From Halobacillus sp. A5 (GTDB lineage: Bacteria; Bacillota; Bacilli; Bacillales; Halobacillaceae), in the NCBI RefSeq assembly GCF_024189315.1, contig NZ_JAIZEO010000006.1, forward strand, positions 1-64,000: a DNA stretch of 64,000 bases, in the 5' to 3' direction. The translations under genes and the position numbers were made by a program. Below the pieces are notes generated by a model. The model searched no databases, was not told the origin of the DNA, and saw nothing but the letters and a program-made list of their open reading frames with translations. Below are positions 44,274 through 53,137 of this stretch, piece after piece (position 1 is the first letter of the stretch; every line of letters starts with the position of its first letter).

Positions 44274-45770
44274 TTATATGCTGTCCTTCTCTGCACTAGC
44301 ACGATCAGCGCGTAATGCTTTATATAAAGAGACCACCATCAGGATCATAATAAACGAGAATGGAAAGGCTGCCGAGATCAGTGCATTTTGTAAAGCCTGC
44401 AGCCCGCCTGTATATAGAAGTACAGCAGCCATAGAAGATTGGGCGAGCCCCCACACAAACTTAACCATAGTCGGGGGAGTCAGTGAACCATTCGTCGTCT
44501 GCATGCCTAATACAAAGGTGGCTGAATCGGCAGATGTGATAAAGAAAGTACCGATTAATGTCATCGCAATGATCGACATAATTAACCCTAGTGGATAATG
44601 ATCAAATACGCCAAACAGAGCCTGCTCAGTAGCAAGACCTGCGATATCCGCCGTCTCATTCTGTTGGAGATCGATCGCTGAAGAACCAAACGTCGAAAAC
44701 CACAGAAAACCGACAACTGAAGGCACGAGAAGTACTCCCGATAAGAACTCCCTGATCGTTCGTCCTTTTGAAACACGAGCGATAAAGATCCCAACGAAAG
44801 GCGACCACGCAATCCACCATGCCCAGTAAAAAACGGTCCAGTCATTAATCCAAGTTCTCGCCTCCTCGCTCTCAGGAGCTAAACGGAAACTCATAGATGG
44901 AATGTTTCTTAAATAGCTTCCTATCGTATCGGTGAAGATATTCATAATCATCAAAGTAGGTCCGATGATCAGCATCATAGCTAATAAAATCAGTGCTAAG
45001 GCCATATTTGCATTACTTAAATATTTTATCCCTTTACTCAGACCTGTGTATGCGGAAATCATAAATAAAACGGTTACCACAAGAATGATAACCAGCTGAA
45101 GGGTAAATGACTCCTCCATACCGGTTAAGTACGTCAGTCCTCCATTAATTTGGGCGGCCCCAAACCCGAGAGTTGTCGCGACACCGACAATCGTAGCAAA
45201 AACAGCGATTACATCAACTGCTTTACCCCACGGTCCTTTCATCTTCTTTCCAAAAAGCGGCTCAAGAGTGGCACTGATTAATGCAGGTGCTCCTCTTCTA
45301 AACTTAAAGTAAGCTAACACCAGGGCGACAATCGCATAAATTCCCCAGGCATGTACCCCCCAATGGAAGTATACAAACTGCATGGCTTCGCTCATAGCTT
45401 CAGGACTTCCCGCCTCTTCTGTCGGAGGTTCTGTACCGTAAAAATAGATAGGTTCCGCGGCGCCCCAGAAGACAAGCCCGATCCCCATTCCTGCACTAAA
45501 AAGCATGGAAAACCATGTGGCATAGTTATAATCCGGTTTATCTGTGTTTTTCCCAAGCTTAATTTTCCCATAAGGGCTGACGATCATATACAAACAAAAA
45601 ACGACAAACCCTGTCACTATTAATAAATAATACCACCCAAAATGCACGGAAAGATACTGCTGGATACTGCCTGTTATGCTTTCGAGGTTGGAAGGTGCCA
45701 CAGCTCCCCAAATAACTGAAAACAAGGCAATCGCAAGAGTTACCCAAAAAACTGAAGTAAGCTTATTCAA
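44274..45770 (-). CDS. opuD: BCCT family glycine betaine transporter (OpuD type)
   Basis: A 498-residue, 12-TM betaine/choline/carnitine transporter. The hallmark GMGIGLVFWGAAEP (about 94-107) and the tryptophan-rich WTVFYWAWWIAWSPFVGIF segment (TM8) are present. It imports compatible solute by sodium symport for osmoprotection. The start is TTG 45770, 8 nt after AAAGGAG. Fits a halotolerant organism. Confidence 0.92.
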   Translation of the reverse strand: MNKLTSVFWVTLAIALFSVIWGAVAPSNLESITGSIQQYLSVHFGWYYLLIVTGFVVFCLYMIVSPYGKIKLGKNTDKPDYNYATWFSMLFSAGMGIGLVFWGAAEPIYFYGTEPPTEEAGSPEAMSEAMQFVYFHWGVHAWGIYAIVALVLAYFKFRRGAPALISATLEPLFGKKMKGPWGKAVDVIAVFATIVGVATTLGFGAAQINGGLTYLTGMEESFTLQLVIILVVTVLFMISAYTGLSKGIKYLSNANMALALILLAMMLIIGPTLMIMNIFTDTIGSYLRNIPSMSFRLAPESEEARTWINDWTVFYWAWWIAWSPFVGIFIARVSKGRTIREFLSGVLLVPSVVGFLWFSTFGSSAIDLQQNETADIAGLATEQALFGVFDHYPLGLIMSIIAMTLIGTFFITSADSATFVLGMQTTNGSLTPPTMVKFVWGLAQSSMAAVLLYTGGLQALQNALISAAFPFSFIMILMVVSLYKALRADRASAEKDSI

Positions 45771-45903
45771 ATGTTCTGCTCCTTTCGAAATTGTAATAAA
45801 TTACTGAATACTGTGGAATTTGTCGAGGGTTGTTGAGCAGTGGAATATGAATAAAGATTACCCCCTTCTATTAAAAAATAAACAGAAAGCAATCATCCTC
45901 GAA

Positions 45904-46470
45904 CTAATACAACAACTTTTCTAACCAGGGATGTTCTGGCTGATGGATTATTAACGCCTGCTTTAACCATTCCTTCTGCTGTTCATTTAAAAATGGAAAA
46001 ACCGACTGAAAATCCTGCTCATCTTTTTCTTTTGTATTTTTCGCTTTATATAGCAGCACAATCTCTGGATTAAGGTAAGGAACCCCGTGCTCCGATCGAA
46101 GATTCATACGATTGAGCGGAAATGTAACCTCAGGATCACGGCGGAACTTGAATCTATCCCTTGATTTCTCGTTCAGGAGAACTTCAAGTTTCGTCTCTTC
46201 ACGATGGGCGTGAATTTCGTGAATATGCTCATCTAAAGATTTGTCTACTTTCCCCTCCACAAGTCTGGAGTGATCAACTATATAGGTCGTCCATCCATTC
46301 AGCCAATCCGATAATTCCGGCAGCTCCTCACGAAATACAGCAACTTCGATATCCTCATGCTCGCGCGTCTCCTCACCAATATGGAGATCAACCGCCCATC
46401 CGCCTGCAACAAACCATTTCCCATCAAAATGCTTCATCACTTCATTCACTTGAAGACATGGTTCAAACAT
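45904..46470 (-). CDS. Nucleotidyltransferase-fold protein (lincosamide/aminoglycoside NTase-like)
   Basis: A 188-residue protein. The stretch WFVAGGWAVDLHIGEETREHEDIEVAVFR resembles the catalytic core of LnuA/Aad-type nucleotidyltransferases, with a G-G-W start and the later D-x-D-like EDIEVAVF; the second carboxylate pattern (HEDIEV) is slightly changed. The substrate is unknown and resistance is not implied. No close operon partner. Confidence 0.65.
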   Translation of the reverse strand: MFEPCLQVNEVMKHFDGKWFVAGGWAVDLHIGEETREHEDIEVAVFREELPELSDWLNGWTTYIVDHSRLVEGKVDKSLDEHIHEIHAHREETKLEVLLNEKSRDRFKFRRDPEVTFPLNRMNLRSEHGVPYLNPEIVLLYKAKNTKEKDEQDFQSVFPFLNEQQKEWLKQALIIHQPEHPWLEKLLY

Positions 46471-46614
46471 AGCTGCCGCTCCTTTCTTTTCTCATCTACC
46501 ATTCCCTAATTAAGGATTTCTAACAACAATTTTTTCTTTGTGATTACACACCCGATATCCTTTTCCTTTTCTTCAAGAAAAAAATATATCCATCTAAGTT
46601 TTTTTCAACAGTCT

Positions 46615-46660
46615 AAAAATCGAGTATGAATCTTTTTGATTTCATACTCGATTTCTTTTG
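46615..46660. terminator. Bidirectional hairpin terminator
   Basis: AAATCGAGTATGAA and TTCATACTCGATTT form a 14-bp stem. It lies downstream of the minus-strand gene ending at 46705. Confidence 0.8.
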
Positions 46661-46704
46661 ATATTTCTATTGTCTCCATGCTTCAATCATTTAATGTCTA
46701 AGAG

Positions 46705-47550
46705 TTAAACAAACGCATGGTGATAGTCTCTAACGAATTCCTTCATAGTGCGCTGCTCACGCTGAAGAATCTTCCCGACATCCAGGCTTACCCGCCTGCA
46801 CGCCCCGTTCTTTACTGCTGTGTAATAATTGGCAATTATTTCTGCTTCTCTGCTTGAGCACCCTTTTTCTTCATAATTTTTTATAAAATCATGCTTCCCG
46901 GAGCTTTCATAGTCGATCTTCGTTCCAAGCTCTTCCGTGAGAATATCTGCCACTTGACCAAAAGTGAGAGCCTCCCTGCCTGTCAGCTTATAAGTATCTT
47001 TAGAATAGGATTTCCCTAATAATGCAGTGAAAGCAGCCTCTGCCACATCCCTCCCATCAACAAAGCTGACCTCTGTATCTCCAACAGGAATGCGGAGCTT
47101 CTGTTCTTCCATTATTATTTTTCTCTGAGACCTTAACAATTCGTGCATATAGGAGCTCGCACGTAAAAAGGTGTAATCAAATCCTAAATGGATAATTGCT
47201 TTTTCTATTTCCCTGTGAGGAAGGAAAGGCATTTTTTCATTTCCTAATACAGATAAAAAGACAATTCGTTCAATTCCGCTCTGTTTGGCCGTCCGCAGTG
47301 CCTGTTCTATTGACTTAAAGTGCTCAGCTCCGCACGGACAGGTTAAGAACATGGTCCTTACCCCTTCAAAAGCAGGGCCATGAGTGACAGGTGAGTCATA
47401 ATCAAATCGTACGCCCTTCATATGATCGTCGTTAAAAATACGCTCTGCCTCAGATGGATGTCTGGAGGCACCGCGGAAGGATATCCCCTTCTCCAGGAGA
47501 CAGCCGGCAAGTTCACGGCCAATATATCCTGTAACTCCAGTAATCAGCAT
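46705..47550 (-). CDS. NmrA-like NAD(P)-binding protein
   Basis: A 281-residue atypical SDR of the NmrA type with GVTGYIGRELAGCLL (residues 5-19), HREIEKAIIHLGFDYTFLRASSYM and EVSFVDGRDVAEAAF. It likely binds NADP as sensor or reductase; substrate unknown. GGAGCGGAGG precedes the ATG. Confidence 0.82.
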   Translation of the reverse strand: MLITGVTGYIGRELAGCLLEKGISFRGASRHPSEAERIFNDDHMKGVRFDYDSPVTHGPAFEGVRTMFLTCPCGAEHFKSIEQALRTAKQSGIERIVFLSVLGNEKMPFLPHREIEKAIIHLGFDYTFLRASSYMHELLRSQRKIIMEEQKLRIPVGDTEVSFVDGRDVAEAAFTALLGKSYSKDTYKLTGREALTFGQVADILTEELGTKIDYESSGKHDFIKNYEEKGCSSREAEIIANYYTAVKNGACRRVSLDVGKILQREQRTMKEFVRDYHHAFV

Positions 47551-47639
47551 GACGCCTCCGCTCCTTTTTAGTATCTGCCGTCATGCTTACTATGTACCAC
47601 GTACATCCATGTATGTAATCATTAAACAGCTCATTCCCT

Positions 47640-48251
47640 TTAAAAAACCTGTGTGACCACAAACCATATATTCCAAATAGAGAGAGACCATACGAGACCT
47701 TTCTCAAATGAAGAACCTGTTTTAAACGTAACTATAAACCTAAAGTGCTTTTTAAAAATCGGATAGAAAACAGGAATTCCTCTTTTTGTTAAGTAATCTC
47801 CTAGTAAATGAGAAACCACTCCGGTAATAAAACCGAAAAAGTAATAGGGCGGTACTTCAAAAAAACGGGTAATGACCGCGTGATACAGTATAAGAACACC
47901 GATAAACATGAGAGAATGAGTCATTTTCCGGTGACTTTTCACCATAACAAGTAACGGAGCCATTAACATAACGAATACCTTAAGCTCGTCCCGGTATTGA
48001 TCCAGATAGTCCGGAGCAAATAAATAACATCCAAAAGCAATCAGCAAAACGAAAATAAGTCCCCGCCAAAAATGATATCCGAGTTTTGAACGTGGAGTAT
48101 CGATATCAGGGAGCAGTGAGCCAAATAATACAAACAGCATAAATAATACGGCTTCCAAAGGGGCGTCAGGAACCAATCCCCATCGGGGCAGCAGGGTTAA
48201 TACAATTAGTCCGCTGCTTAAACCGAGCGCTTGATGTCCAGGTGCTAACAT
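47640..48251 (-). CDS. YdjM-like membrane-bound metal-dependent hydrolase
   Basis: A 203-residue integral membrane protein of the YdjM/DUF457 family. The metal motifs GSLLPDIDTPRSKLG and KSHRKMTHSLMF are present, then GVVSHLLGDYLTKRGIPVFYP. Related proteins are LexA-regulated in E. coli; function is unclear. A weak ribosome binding site precedes the ATG. Confidence 0.85.
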   Translation of the reverse strand: MLAPGHQALGLSSGLIVLTLLPRWGLVPDAPLEAVLFMLFVLFGSLLPDIDTPRSKLGYHFWRGLIFVLLIAFGCYLFAPDYLDQYRDELKVFVMLMAPLLVMVKSHRKMTHSLMFIGVLILYHAVITRFFEVPPYYFFGFITGVVSHLLGDYLTKRGIPVFYPIFKKHFRFIVTFKTGSSFEKGLVWSLSIWNIWFVVTQVF

Positions 48252-48362
48252 GATGTTCTATTCTCCTTCAGCTTATATAATTCCTAACCCATAGGGCTTC
48301 TTCTATACTAGCTGAATCCATTTCTTACGTAAACAAAGAACAGAACATCCATTCGCATCCCG

Positions 48363-48647
48363 TTAACAATCCTTTTCCGGCAGTCCAAGCATTTTAAATT
48401 TCGGTCCTTCCATCGTCTGCTTTCCGTCGAGCGTTAAGTTTTCTGTAAGGTGAAGAATTCTTCGGTCAACAGCCACCGGTACAGAGTTGATCCGTTCAAG
48501 CTCATCATCAGCTTCCGGATGGCCGATAGTTAAATCAATCTCAGGTTCTCCGCAGCCATATCCAGCAAAATACAGACGTAAGACGCCTTCTCCTGCGTCT
48601 TCAAGGATCTGGTTGATTAAATCCCGAGCCTCATTTGTAATTTTCAT
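48363..48647 (-). CDS. HesB/IscA-like family protein
   Basis: A 94-residue HesB-type protein (ITNEARDLINQILEDAGEGVLRLYFAGYGCGEPEIDL). Only one internal Cys (GYGCGEP) and one near the C-terminus (EKDC) remain; the CxC pair of IscA is absent, so classic Fe-S scaffold activity is doubtful. The start is ATG 48647, about 10 nt after AAGGGGG. Confidence 0.75.
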   Translation of the reverse strand: MKITNEARDLINQILEDAGEGVLRLYFAGYGCGEPEIDLTIGHPEADDELERINSVPVAVDRRILHLTENLTLDGKQTMEGPKFKMLGLPEKDC

Positions 48648-48727
48648 TAAAACCATTCCCCCTTTCACCTTGCTGTTCTTCTCTAGTATGAGGGCATCCG
48701 CGCATTTCTAGTAAAAATATGCTCAAT

Positions 48728-48762
48728 GAAAACAAGCCCCCTTACTTAAAGGAGGCTTGTTC
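48728..48762. terminator. Terminator after ohr
   Basis: AACAAGCCCCCTT and AAAGGAGGCTTGTT stem with an ACTT loop just downstream of the ohr stop. Confidence 0.85.
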
Positions 48763-48776
48763 ATTATATAAGAGGT

Positions 48777-49196
48777 TTATACAGCTGTTGCATTTAACTC
48801 CACGTCGATGTTGCCTCTTGTTGCTTTAGAATAAGGGCAGAAATCGTGCGCATCCTCTACAAGTTTTTCTGCTTCCTCCTGAGAAACACCTTTGACACTT
48901 ACATTCAAAATTACACCAAGTTTAAACCCATTATCAGATTCATCTTTAATTAAGCTTACATCTGCTGTAGTTTCAGATTCAATGTCTTTGTTCTGCTTGC
49001 TGGCCATCAGGTTTAATGCTCCGTCGAAGCAGGCGGAGTAACCGGCTGCAAACAGCTGCTCCGGGTTTGAGCCTTCTTCATTGCTGTCGCCTCCAGGCAT
49101 GACAAGATTTACGTCAACAATACCATCATCTGACTTAACGTGACCTTCGCGTCCGCCTTTAGCCGTTGCGTGTGAAGTAAACATTACGTTACTCAT
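48777..49196 (-). CDS. ohr: Organic hydroperoxide resistance protein Ohr
   Basis: A 139-residue OsmC/Ohr family peroxidase. The catalytic cysteines are C56 (AAGYSACFDGAL) and C120 (HDFCPYSKATRGN). It reduces organic hydroperoxides using lipoylated thiol partners. The start is ATG 49196, 8 nt after AAGGAG. No OhrR-type repressor lies adjacent; sigma-B-type control as for OhrB is possible but not shown. Confidence 0.93.
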   Translation of the reverse strand: MSNVMFTSHATAKGGREGHVKSDDGIVDVNLVMPGGDSNEEGSNPEQLFAAGYSACFDGALNLMASKQNKDIESETTADVSLIKDESDNGFKLGVILNVSVKGVSQEEAEKLVEDAHDFCPYSKATRGNIDVELNATAV

Positions 49197-49267
49197 TATA
49201 ATCACTCCTTGAGTTAATTAAATCATTCCACAAATAGTATGTACCTCAATTTCCATACCATTAAACC

Positions 49268-49552
49268 TTATCTATTTTCTTCAAATTCGAATTCTTCTTT
49301 AAGAGAAGCAGGTGCCATCTTTATAATTTGCTGCAGAATGAATGCTAAAACAGCAGCATCGTCAATAAATCCAATCAGTACAAGAAAGTCAGGAATCAAA
49401 TCCCACGGAAAGACAACATATCCCAGCATTAATGCAATCGAAATAACTTTTTTATTTGTACTTACTTCCCGGGACCGAAAAAAGCGAATTAAAAAAGGAA
49501 TTGATTTTTTCAAATTAGCTAAAAACTTAATTCTTCTCCACATTTTCAACAT
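49268..49552 (-). CDS. YkvA/DUF1232 family membrane protein
   Basis: A 94-residue protein with the DUF1232 signature ALMLGYVVFPWDLIPDFLVLIGFIDD, containing one hydrophobic segment. Function unknown. I prefer ATG 49552; the longer reading to 49612 has no ribosome binding site either, so the start is uncertain. Confidence 0.75.
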   Translation of the reverse strand: MLKMWRRIKFLANLKKSIPFLIRFFRSREVSTNKKVISIALMLGYVVFPWDLIPDFLVLIGFIDDAAVLAFILQQIIKMAPASLKEEFEFEENR

Positions 49553-49666
49553 CGTTCTTTTCCCTGCCTTCCTGCTGTAACAATTGCTAAATCTGTACGT
49601 ATGATTTAACATAATGAATGATAAGATTACGTGAACGCAACAACCTGTTAAAGAGGAGACCCCTTT

Positions 49667-50206
49667 ATGAAAATTCTACTTCTAAACGGTACAATTGTCG
49701 GCACGAAAACAAAAACGTTACTATTTGAAATTGAAAAATATATAAGTAAACTTCCAGAGCAATACGATACTAAAATGATTAACCTGGAGGATTATGAACT
49801 TCAATTTGTCGACGGACGTCCCTTTGAACAATATAATGAAGATATGCGATATTTGATTGAAGAAATGGAACAAGCTGACGCCTACGTTATTTCGACTCCT
49901 ATTTTTCAAGGTTCTATTCCCGGTACTTTAAAAAATATATTCGATGCTGTGTCTCCACTAGCTATGCGCCATAAGCCCGTTTCGATCGTAGCTAACGGCG
50001 GTACCCTGCAGCACCACCTCGTTATAGAAAATCAGCTTAAACCTATTCTAAACTATTTCCGCTGCCTGGTAACTCCAAACTATGTATATACTCACACTAA
50101 TCATTTTTCCACCCAGGGTGAGTTAATCGATGAAGACGTACACAATCGGCTGCAGGAAATGACGCGGGTATTTCACCAGTACATTCAAATGAGTAAAGAG
50201 ATTTAA
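49667..50206 (+). CDS. NADPH-dependent FMN reductase family protein
   Basis: A 179-residue flavodoxin-fold reductase with the P-loop-like LLLNGTIVGTKTKTLL, the STPIFQGSIPGTLKNIFDAVS flavin segment and SIVANGGTLQHH. It resembles azobenzene reductase-like/NAD(P)H-dependent oxidoreductases of Bacilli. Electron acceptor unknown. GAGGAG lies upstream. Confidence 0.85.
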   Translation: MKILLLNGTIVGTKTKTLLFEIEKYISKLPEQYDTKMINLEDYELQFVDGRPFEQYNEDMRYLIEEMEQADAYVISTPIFQGSIPGTLKNIFDAVSPLAMRHKPVSIVANGGTLQHHLVIENQLKPILNYFRCLVTPNYVYTHTNHFSTQGELIDEDVHNRLQEMTRVFHQYIQMSKEI

Positions 50207-50264
50207 ACCGCCGCTTTCTTTTTTAGGGAAGAGGCTTTTTTTTGCTTTATCGGAATTCGATATA

Positions 50265-50307
50265 AAGAAATCCTCATGGAGCCCTTCCGGCCATGAGGAT
50301 TTCTTTA
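50265..50307. terminator. Strong bidirectional terminator
   Basis: AAAGAAATCCTCATGG and CCATGAGGATTTCTTT form a 16-bp perfect stem between two convergent genes. Confidence 0.95.
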
Positions 50308-50958
50308 ACCTAATATTTTCCCTATGTAGTTCTGCGTTTCTTCAAACGGTGGAACTCCTCCATACTTATCTACGTTTCCGGGTCCTGCGTTGTAAGCAGC
50401 TAAAGCAAGCTTCTGATCACCGTTATAACGATCCATCATCTGCTTTAAATACTTCGTTCCGCCCATAACATTCTCCCTGGCATCGAAAGAATTCGTAATA
50501 CCAAGCCCTTTAGCGGTTTCAGGCATAAGCTGCATTAACCCTTGAGCCCCAACCGGACTTACAGCATTCGGATTAAAATTTGATTCTGCCTGGACGACAG
50601 CCCGTACTAACGATTCGTCGACATCATTCACCCTGGCAGCTTCTTCAATAAGCTGCTCCAGTTCCTGATCTTCAACCTCTGCTTTTAAAGGTTGTTTATC
50701 AGAAGGAGACTGGTTATGTATAATTTGATCAGTGCTTGTGGGCTTAAACGCGTTGAAAGTCGTTAAATTCTCTCCGCCTTCCGCAGAATGATTGGACTGG
50801 AAAGACTGGGACGGAACAGTAGAAGTTAAAAACTGTTGCAATAAAGCTTGAAAAACATCCTCTCCACCACTTTGAGATGGTGTGCCGGCACTTGATTTAC
50901 CGCCTAATAAAGACATGGTCTGCATTTGCATAGCATGACGAATTGCATTAAAATCCAT
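50305..50958 (-). CDS. Lytic transglycosylase (SLT domain)
   Basis: A 217-residue protein with a low-complexity N-terminal half (about 1-100) and a C-terminal SLT domain. The catalytic Glu is in [29 protein letters not shown], with the later [24 protein letters not shown]. No signal peptide is visible, like B. subtilis YjbJ-type proteins, so export is unclear. AGGTGAACTG precedes the ATG. Confidence 0.88.
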   Translation of the reverse strand: MDFNAIRHAMQMQTMSLLGGKSSAGTPSQSGGEDVFQALLQQFLTSTVPSQSFQSNHSAEGGENLTTFNAFKPTSTDQIIHNQSPSDKQPLKAEVEDQELEQLIEEAARVNDVDESLVRAVVQAESNFNPNAVSPVGAQGLMQLMPETAKGLGITNSFDARENVMGGTKYLKQMMDRYNGDQKLALAAYNAGPGNVDKYGGVPPFEETQNYIGKILG

Positions 50959-51170
50959 CAGTTCACCTCTATGTTTTGAATAACTTAATTTTACAGTAAA
51001 ACGAACACCTGCACAACTTATGAAAGGAATGAATTCAACCTTTTGTTAGTAGGAAATGACAGTAAAACCCAAAACTTGAGAAAGTTTTTTCATCACCCCA
51101 CGATTTAAACGCTTTTCTTAAAAAACTTTTCCCAAAACCACACCCCCGCTTTCGATGATATAATAGTAGG

Positions 51171-51370
51171 AAGCAAAAGAGATTTCTCTTTTCTTGAATG
51201 TAATAATTCAAGGCATCTGGTCATATGTTCTCAAATCTTTAAAGAGTCTCTTTTGTCTCTAATGTCGAATCACCCTCTCTATTCTTTGTCGTGAGAATAG
51301 ACCTGTAGATTTACGGCAGGCGAAACGTTCAGTCCTTGCCGTCCCCTTTATAGCAAAGGGGCTTTTTTTA
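51171..51370 (+). ncRNA. Candidate structured non-coding RNA, about 200 nt
   Basis: An extended -10 TGATATAAT (51156-51164) on the plus strand, then a dense set of hairpins: AAAAGAGA/TCTCTTTT, CTTGAA/TTCAAG, AAAGAG/CTCTTT, TATTCT/AGAATA, CGGCAGG/CCTTGCCG. It ends in a clear intrinsic terminator CCCCTTT/AAAGGGG plus T7 (51343-51369). No ORF with a ribosome binding site and no downstream plus-strand gene. I do not recognise 6S, SRP, tmRNA or RNase P features. Confidence 0.55.
51343..51370 (+). terminator. Terminator of the candidate ncRNA
   Basis: CCCCTTT and AAAGGGG stem with a TATAGC-type loop, followed by CTTTTTTT. It overlaps the stop of the convergent lipid kinase gene. Confidence 0.85.
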
Positions 51371-52264
51371 TTCGCTCCCATCCTCGCTTATAATTACTTC
51401 AATATGCCTCGGCCACACTTCCATTTCCACGGGAAGCGATCCGCCTTCCTCTCCGTCTACATTGGTATGAAGTTTCTCAGATGAGGAGACACGAATTTTT
51501 TCCGCTTTGAAATATTCAACGTCTTTATCCTCCTTTAACTGTCCGCGCAGTACTGAAGTAATGATTGAAGCCATACGAATCATCCCTACTTCTTTAACAA
51601 CGTAACAATGAAGAACACCATCATTTACTTTCGCTTCCGGAGACAGCTTTTCAAAGCCAGCGGTCGATTTTGTTAAAGCGGCTAGAAATAAAAAAGATTC
51701 ACCTTCCCACACTTTATCATCATGCTCGATACGCAGAGGATATGCGTTAGTTGAAGCCAGAGTCTTTGCTCCTTCCATTAGATAAGCAAGCGGACCGAAC
51801 TTCGTCTTCTGATCCGTAGTCACTTCTGAAGTGGCTTCAGCAATCGCCCCTACAGCCACAATATTTACAAAAAAGCGGTCGTTAAACGTTCCTACATCCA
51901 CTTTCTTCGTCCGGTCGGACCGCAGCGTAGCGACAGCCTGCTTAGGATCTAAAGGAAGATTTAAAGCTCTCGCAAAATCATTTACTGTGCCTAAAGGGAT
52001 GATCGCTAATTTAGGCCGGTGCTCCTGATCGACCATCCCATTTATCGTTTCATTCAGCGTCCCGTCTCCGCCCAGCGAAACGACAAGACCGAATTCATCT
52101 TTACACGCTTCCACACAATATTTCGTAGCATCCAGCTCTTTCTCCGTCTGAACCGTGCTTACAACATAGCCTTTATCCTTTAAAATTGACTCAATCTCTT
52201 CAACGTAATCTAACGCTTCTTCCTTTCCAGAAGAAGGATTTACAATCAACATTGCCTTACTCAA
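51368..52264 (-). CDS. Diacylglycerol kinase family lipid kinase (second paralogue)
   Basis: A 298-residue DAGK-domain protein: MLIVNPSSGKEEAL, VSLGGDGTLNETINGM, PLGTVNDFARALNLP, and VDVGTFNDRFFVNI. It probably phosphorylates a lipid; substrate not known. I place the start at TTG 52264, 9 nt after AAGGAG; ATG 52270 and a GTG at 52282 are alternatives that overlap that site. It is 19 nt downstream of a GNAT gene. Confidence 0.87.
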   Translation of the reverse strand: MSKAMLIVNPSSGKEEALDYVEEIESILKDKGYVVSTVQTEKELDATKYCVEACKDEFGLVVSLGGDGTLNETINGMVDQEHRPKLAIIPLGTVNDFARALNLPLDPKQAVATLRSDRTKKVDVGTFNDRFFVNIVAVGAIAEATSEVTTDQKTKFGPLAYLMEGAKTLASTNAYPLRIEHDDKVWEGESFLFLAALTKSTAGFEKLSPEAKVNDGVLHCYVVKEVGMIRMASIITSVLRGQLKEDKDVEYFKAEKIRVSSSEKLHTNVDGEEGGSLPVEMEVWPRHIEVIISEDGSE

Positions 52265-52283
52265 GCTCATCATCTCCTTCACG

Positions 52284-52739
52284 CTAAACCAGAGGGTCCT
52301 TGTTGTCAGTCGACAGTTCTAAAGAATGAATAAATCCTTCCGCCTTCCCAACACCAGGAGGACTTGCCGCTTCGAAACGATCCACCTGTCTGCTGTCCAG
52401 CCACTGTGTCAGCCCTTTAACGAGCTTTGTCCCTATTCCTTCACGCCGGTAAAATTCATCGACAAAAATCTCTTCCATTCTCCCAATGCGAAGCGCACCC
52501 TGCTTAGTAACTACTCCGTAAACATAACCGACCACTTTTCCGCCTTCTTCGGCAACGAGAATACATTGACTCTCATCCTCAACAAACAAATGATCAGCCG
52601 CCCAGTCCTTTCTCTCTTTTAACAGCTTAGAACCAGCGGAGTGAGCAGAGTCCGCTACACCACACCTTGTAAACTCAATGGCATAGCGGGTAAAATGCAT
52701 TAAATCTCTTTCGGCCGGTTTTCGAATGACAACCGTCAT
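52284..52739 (-). CDS. GNAT family N-acetyltransferase
   Basis: A 151-residue GNAT protein with the acetyl-CoA loop IFVDEFYRREGIGTKLVKGL and the core VVGYVYGVVTKQGALRIGRM. Substrate unknown. The start is ATG 52739, 7 nt after AGGAGGGG. It lies in a short run with another GNAT upstream and a lipid kinase downstream. Confidence 0.85.
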   Translation of the reverse strand: MTVVIRKPAERDLMHFTRYAIEFTRCGVADSAHSAGSKLLKERKDWAADHLFVEDESQCILVAEEGGKVVGYVYGVVTKQGALRIGRMEEIFVDEFYRREGIGTKLVKGLTQWLDSRQVDRFEAASPPGVGKAEGFIHSLELSTDNKDPLV

Positions 52740-52759
52740 GCAGCATCCCCTCCTCATGA

Positions 52760-53026
52760 TTAGAGTACGTCCCGAAAAGATTCATCATCCTCCAGTACCT
52801 GCTTAGCAAATGAACATACAGGATTAATTTTTTTGTTATATTTTCTCGCATACTCCGCTGCAAATTCTACCAGCTCGGTCGCCATCCCTTTTCCCTGCAT
52901 AGGCGGAACAACGTGAGTATGCGTAATCGTTATGACTGAGTCCTCTTCTTCAAATTTCATTTCAGCCGCTGTCTCTCCACCTTCCTTAATATAAAAGCGT
53001 CCTTCTTCCTGTTGAATACGTGCCAT
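52760..53026 (-). CDS. YjdJ-type GNAT mini-acetyltransferase
   Basis: An 88-residue small GNAT-like protein (Gcn5-related, YjdJ/COG2388 type) with HTHVVPPMQGKGMATELVEFAAEYAR and the C-terminal INPVCSFAKQVLEDDE. Such proteins are minimal acetyltransferases of unknown substrate. GGCAGGTG lies upstream of the ATG. Confidence 0.85.
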   Translation of the reverse strand: MARIQQEEGRFYIKEGGETAAEMKFEEEDSVITITHTHVVPPMQGKGMATELVEFAAEYARKYNKKINPVCSFAKQVLEDDESFRDVL

Positions 53027-53137
53027 TTTTCACTAACACCTGCCCTTCCCTCCCTTTATATACCCTTTGTTGAAGAAGGCTATGCTATGAATTCCTTAAA
53101 TTCTTCTGTTAAAATAAAAAGAAAAAGAGGTGAAACG

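Noticed and set aside
45904-46470. Calling the nucleotidyltransferase-like gene an antibiotic resistance determinant
   Set aside because: Family resemblance alone does not show substrate, and the catalytic carboxylate pattern is not canonical.
50959-51367. A c-di-AMP (ydaO) riboswitch upstream of the lytic transglycosylase
   Set aside because: Such riboswitches often precede cell-wall hydrolase genes, but no ydaO consensus blocks were found on the minus strand, and the structured part has its terminator on the plus strand.
51171-51370. Assignment of the candidate ncRNA to 6S RNA because of its length
   Set aside because: The 5' and 3' ends do not pair into one long hairpin with a central bubble; it forms a row of separate hairpins instead.
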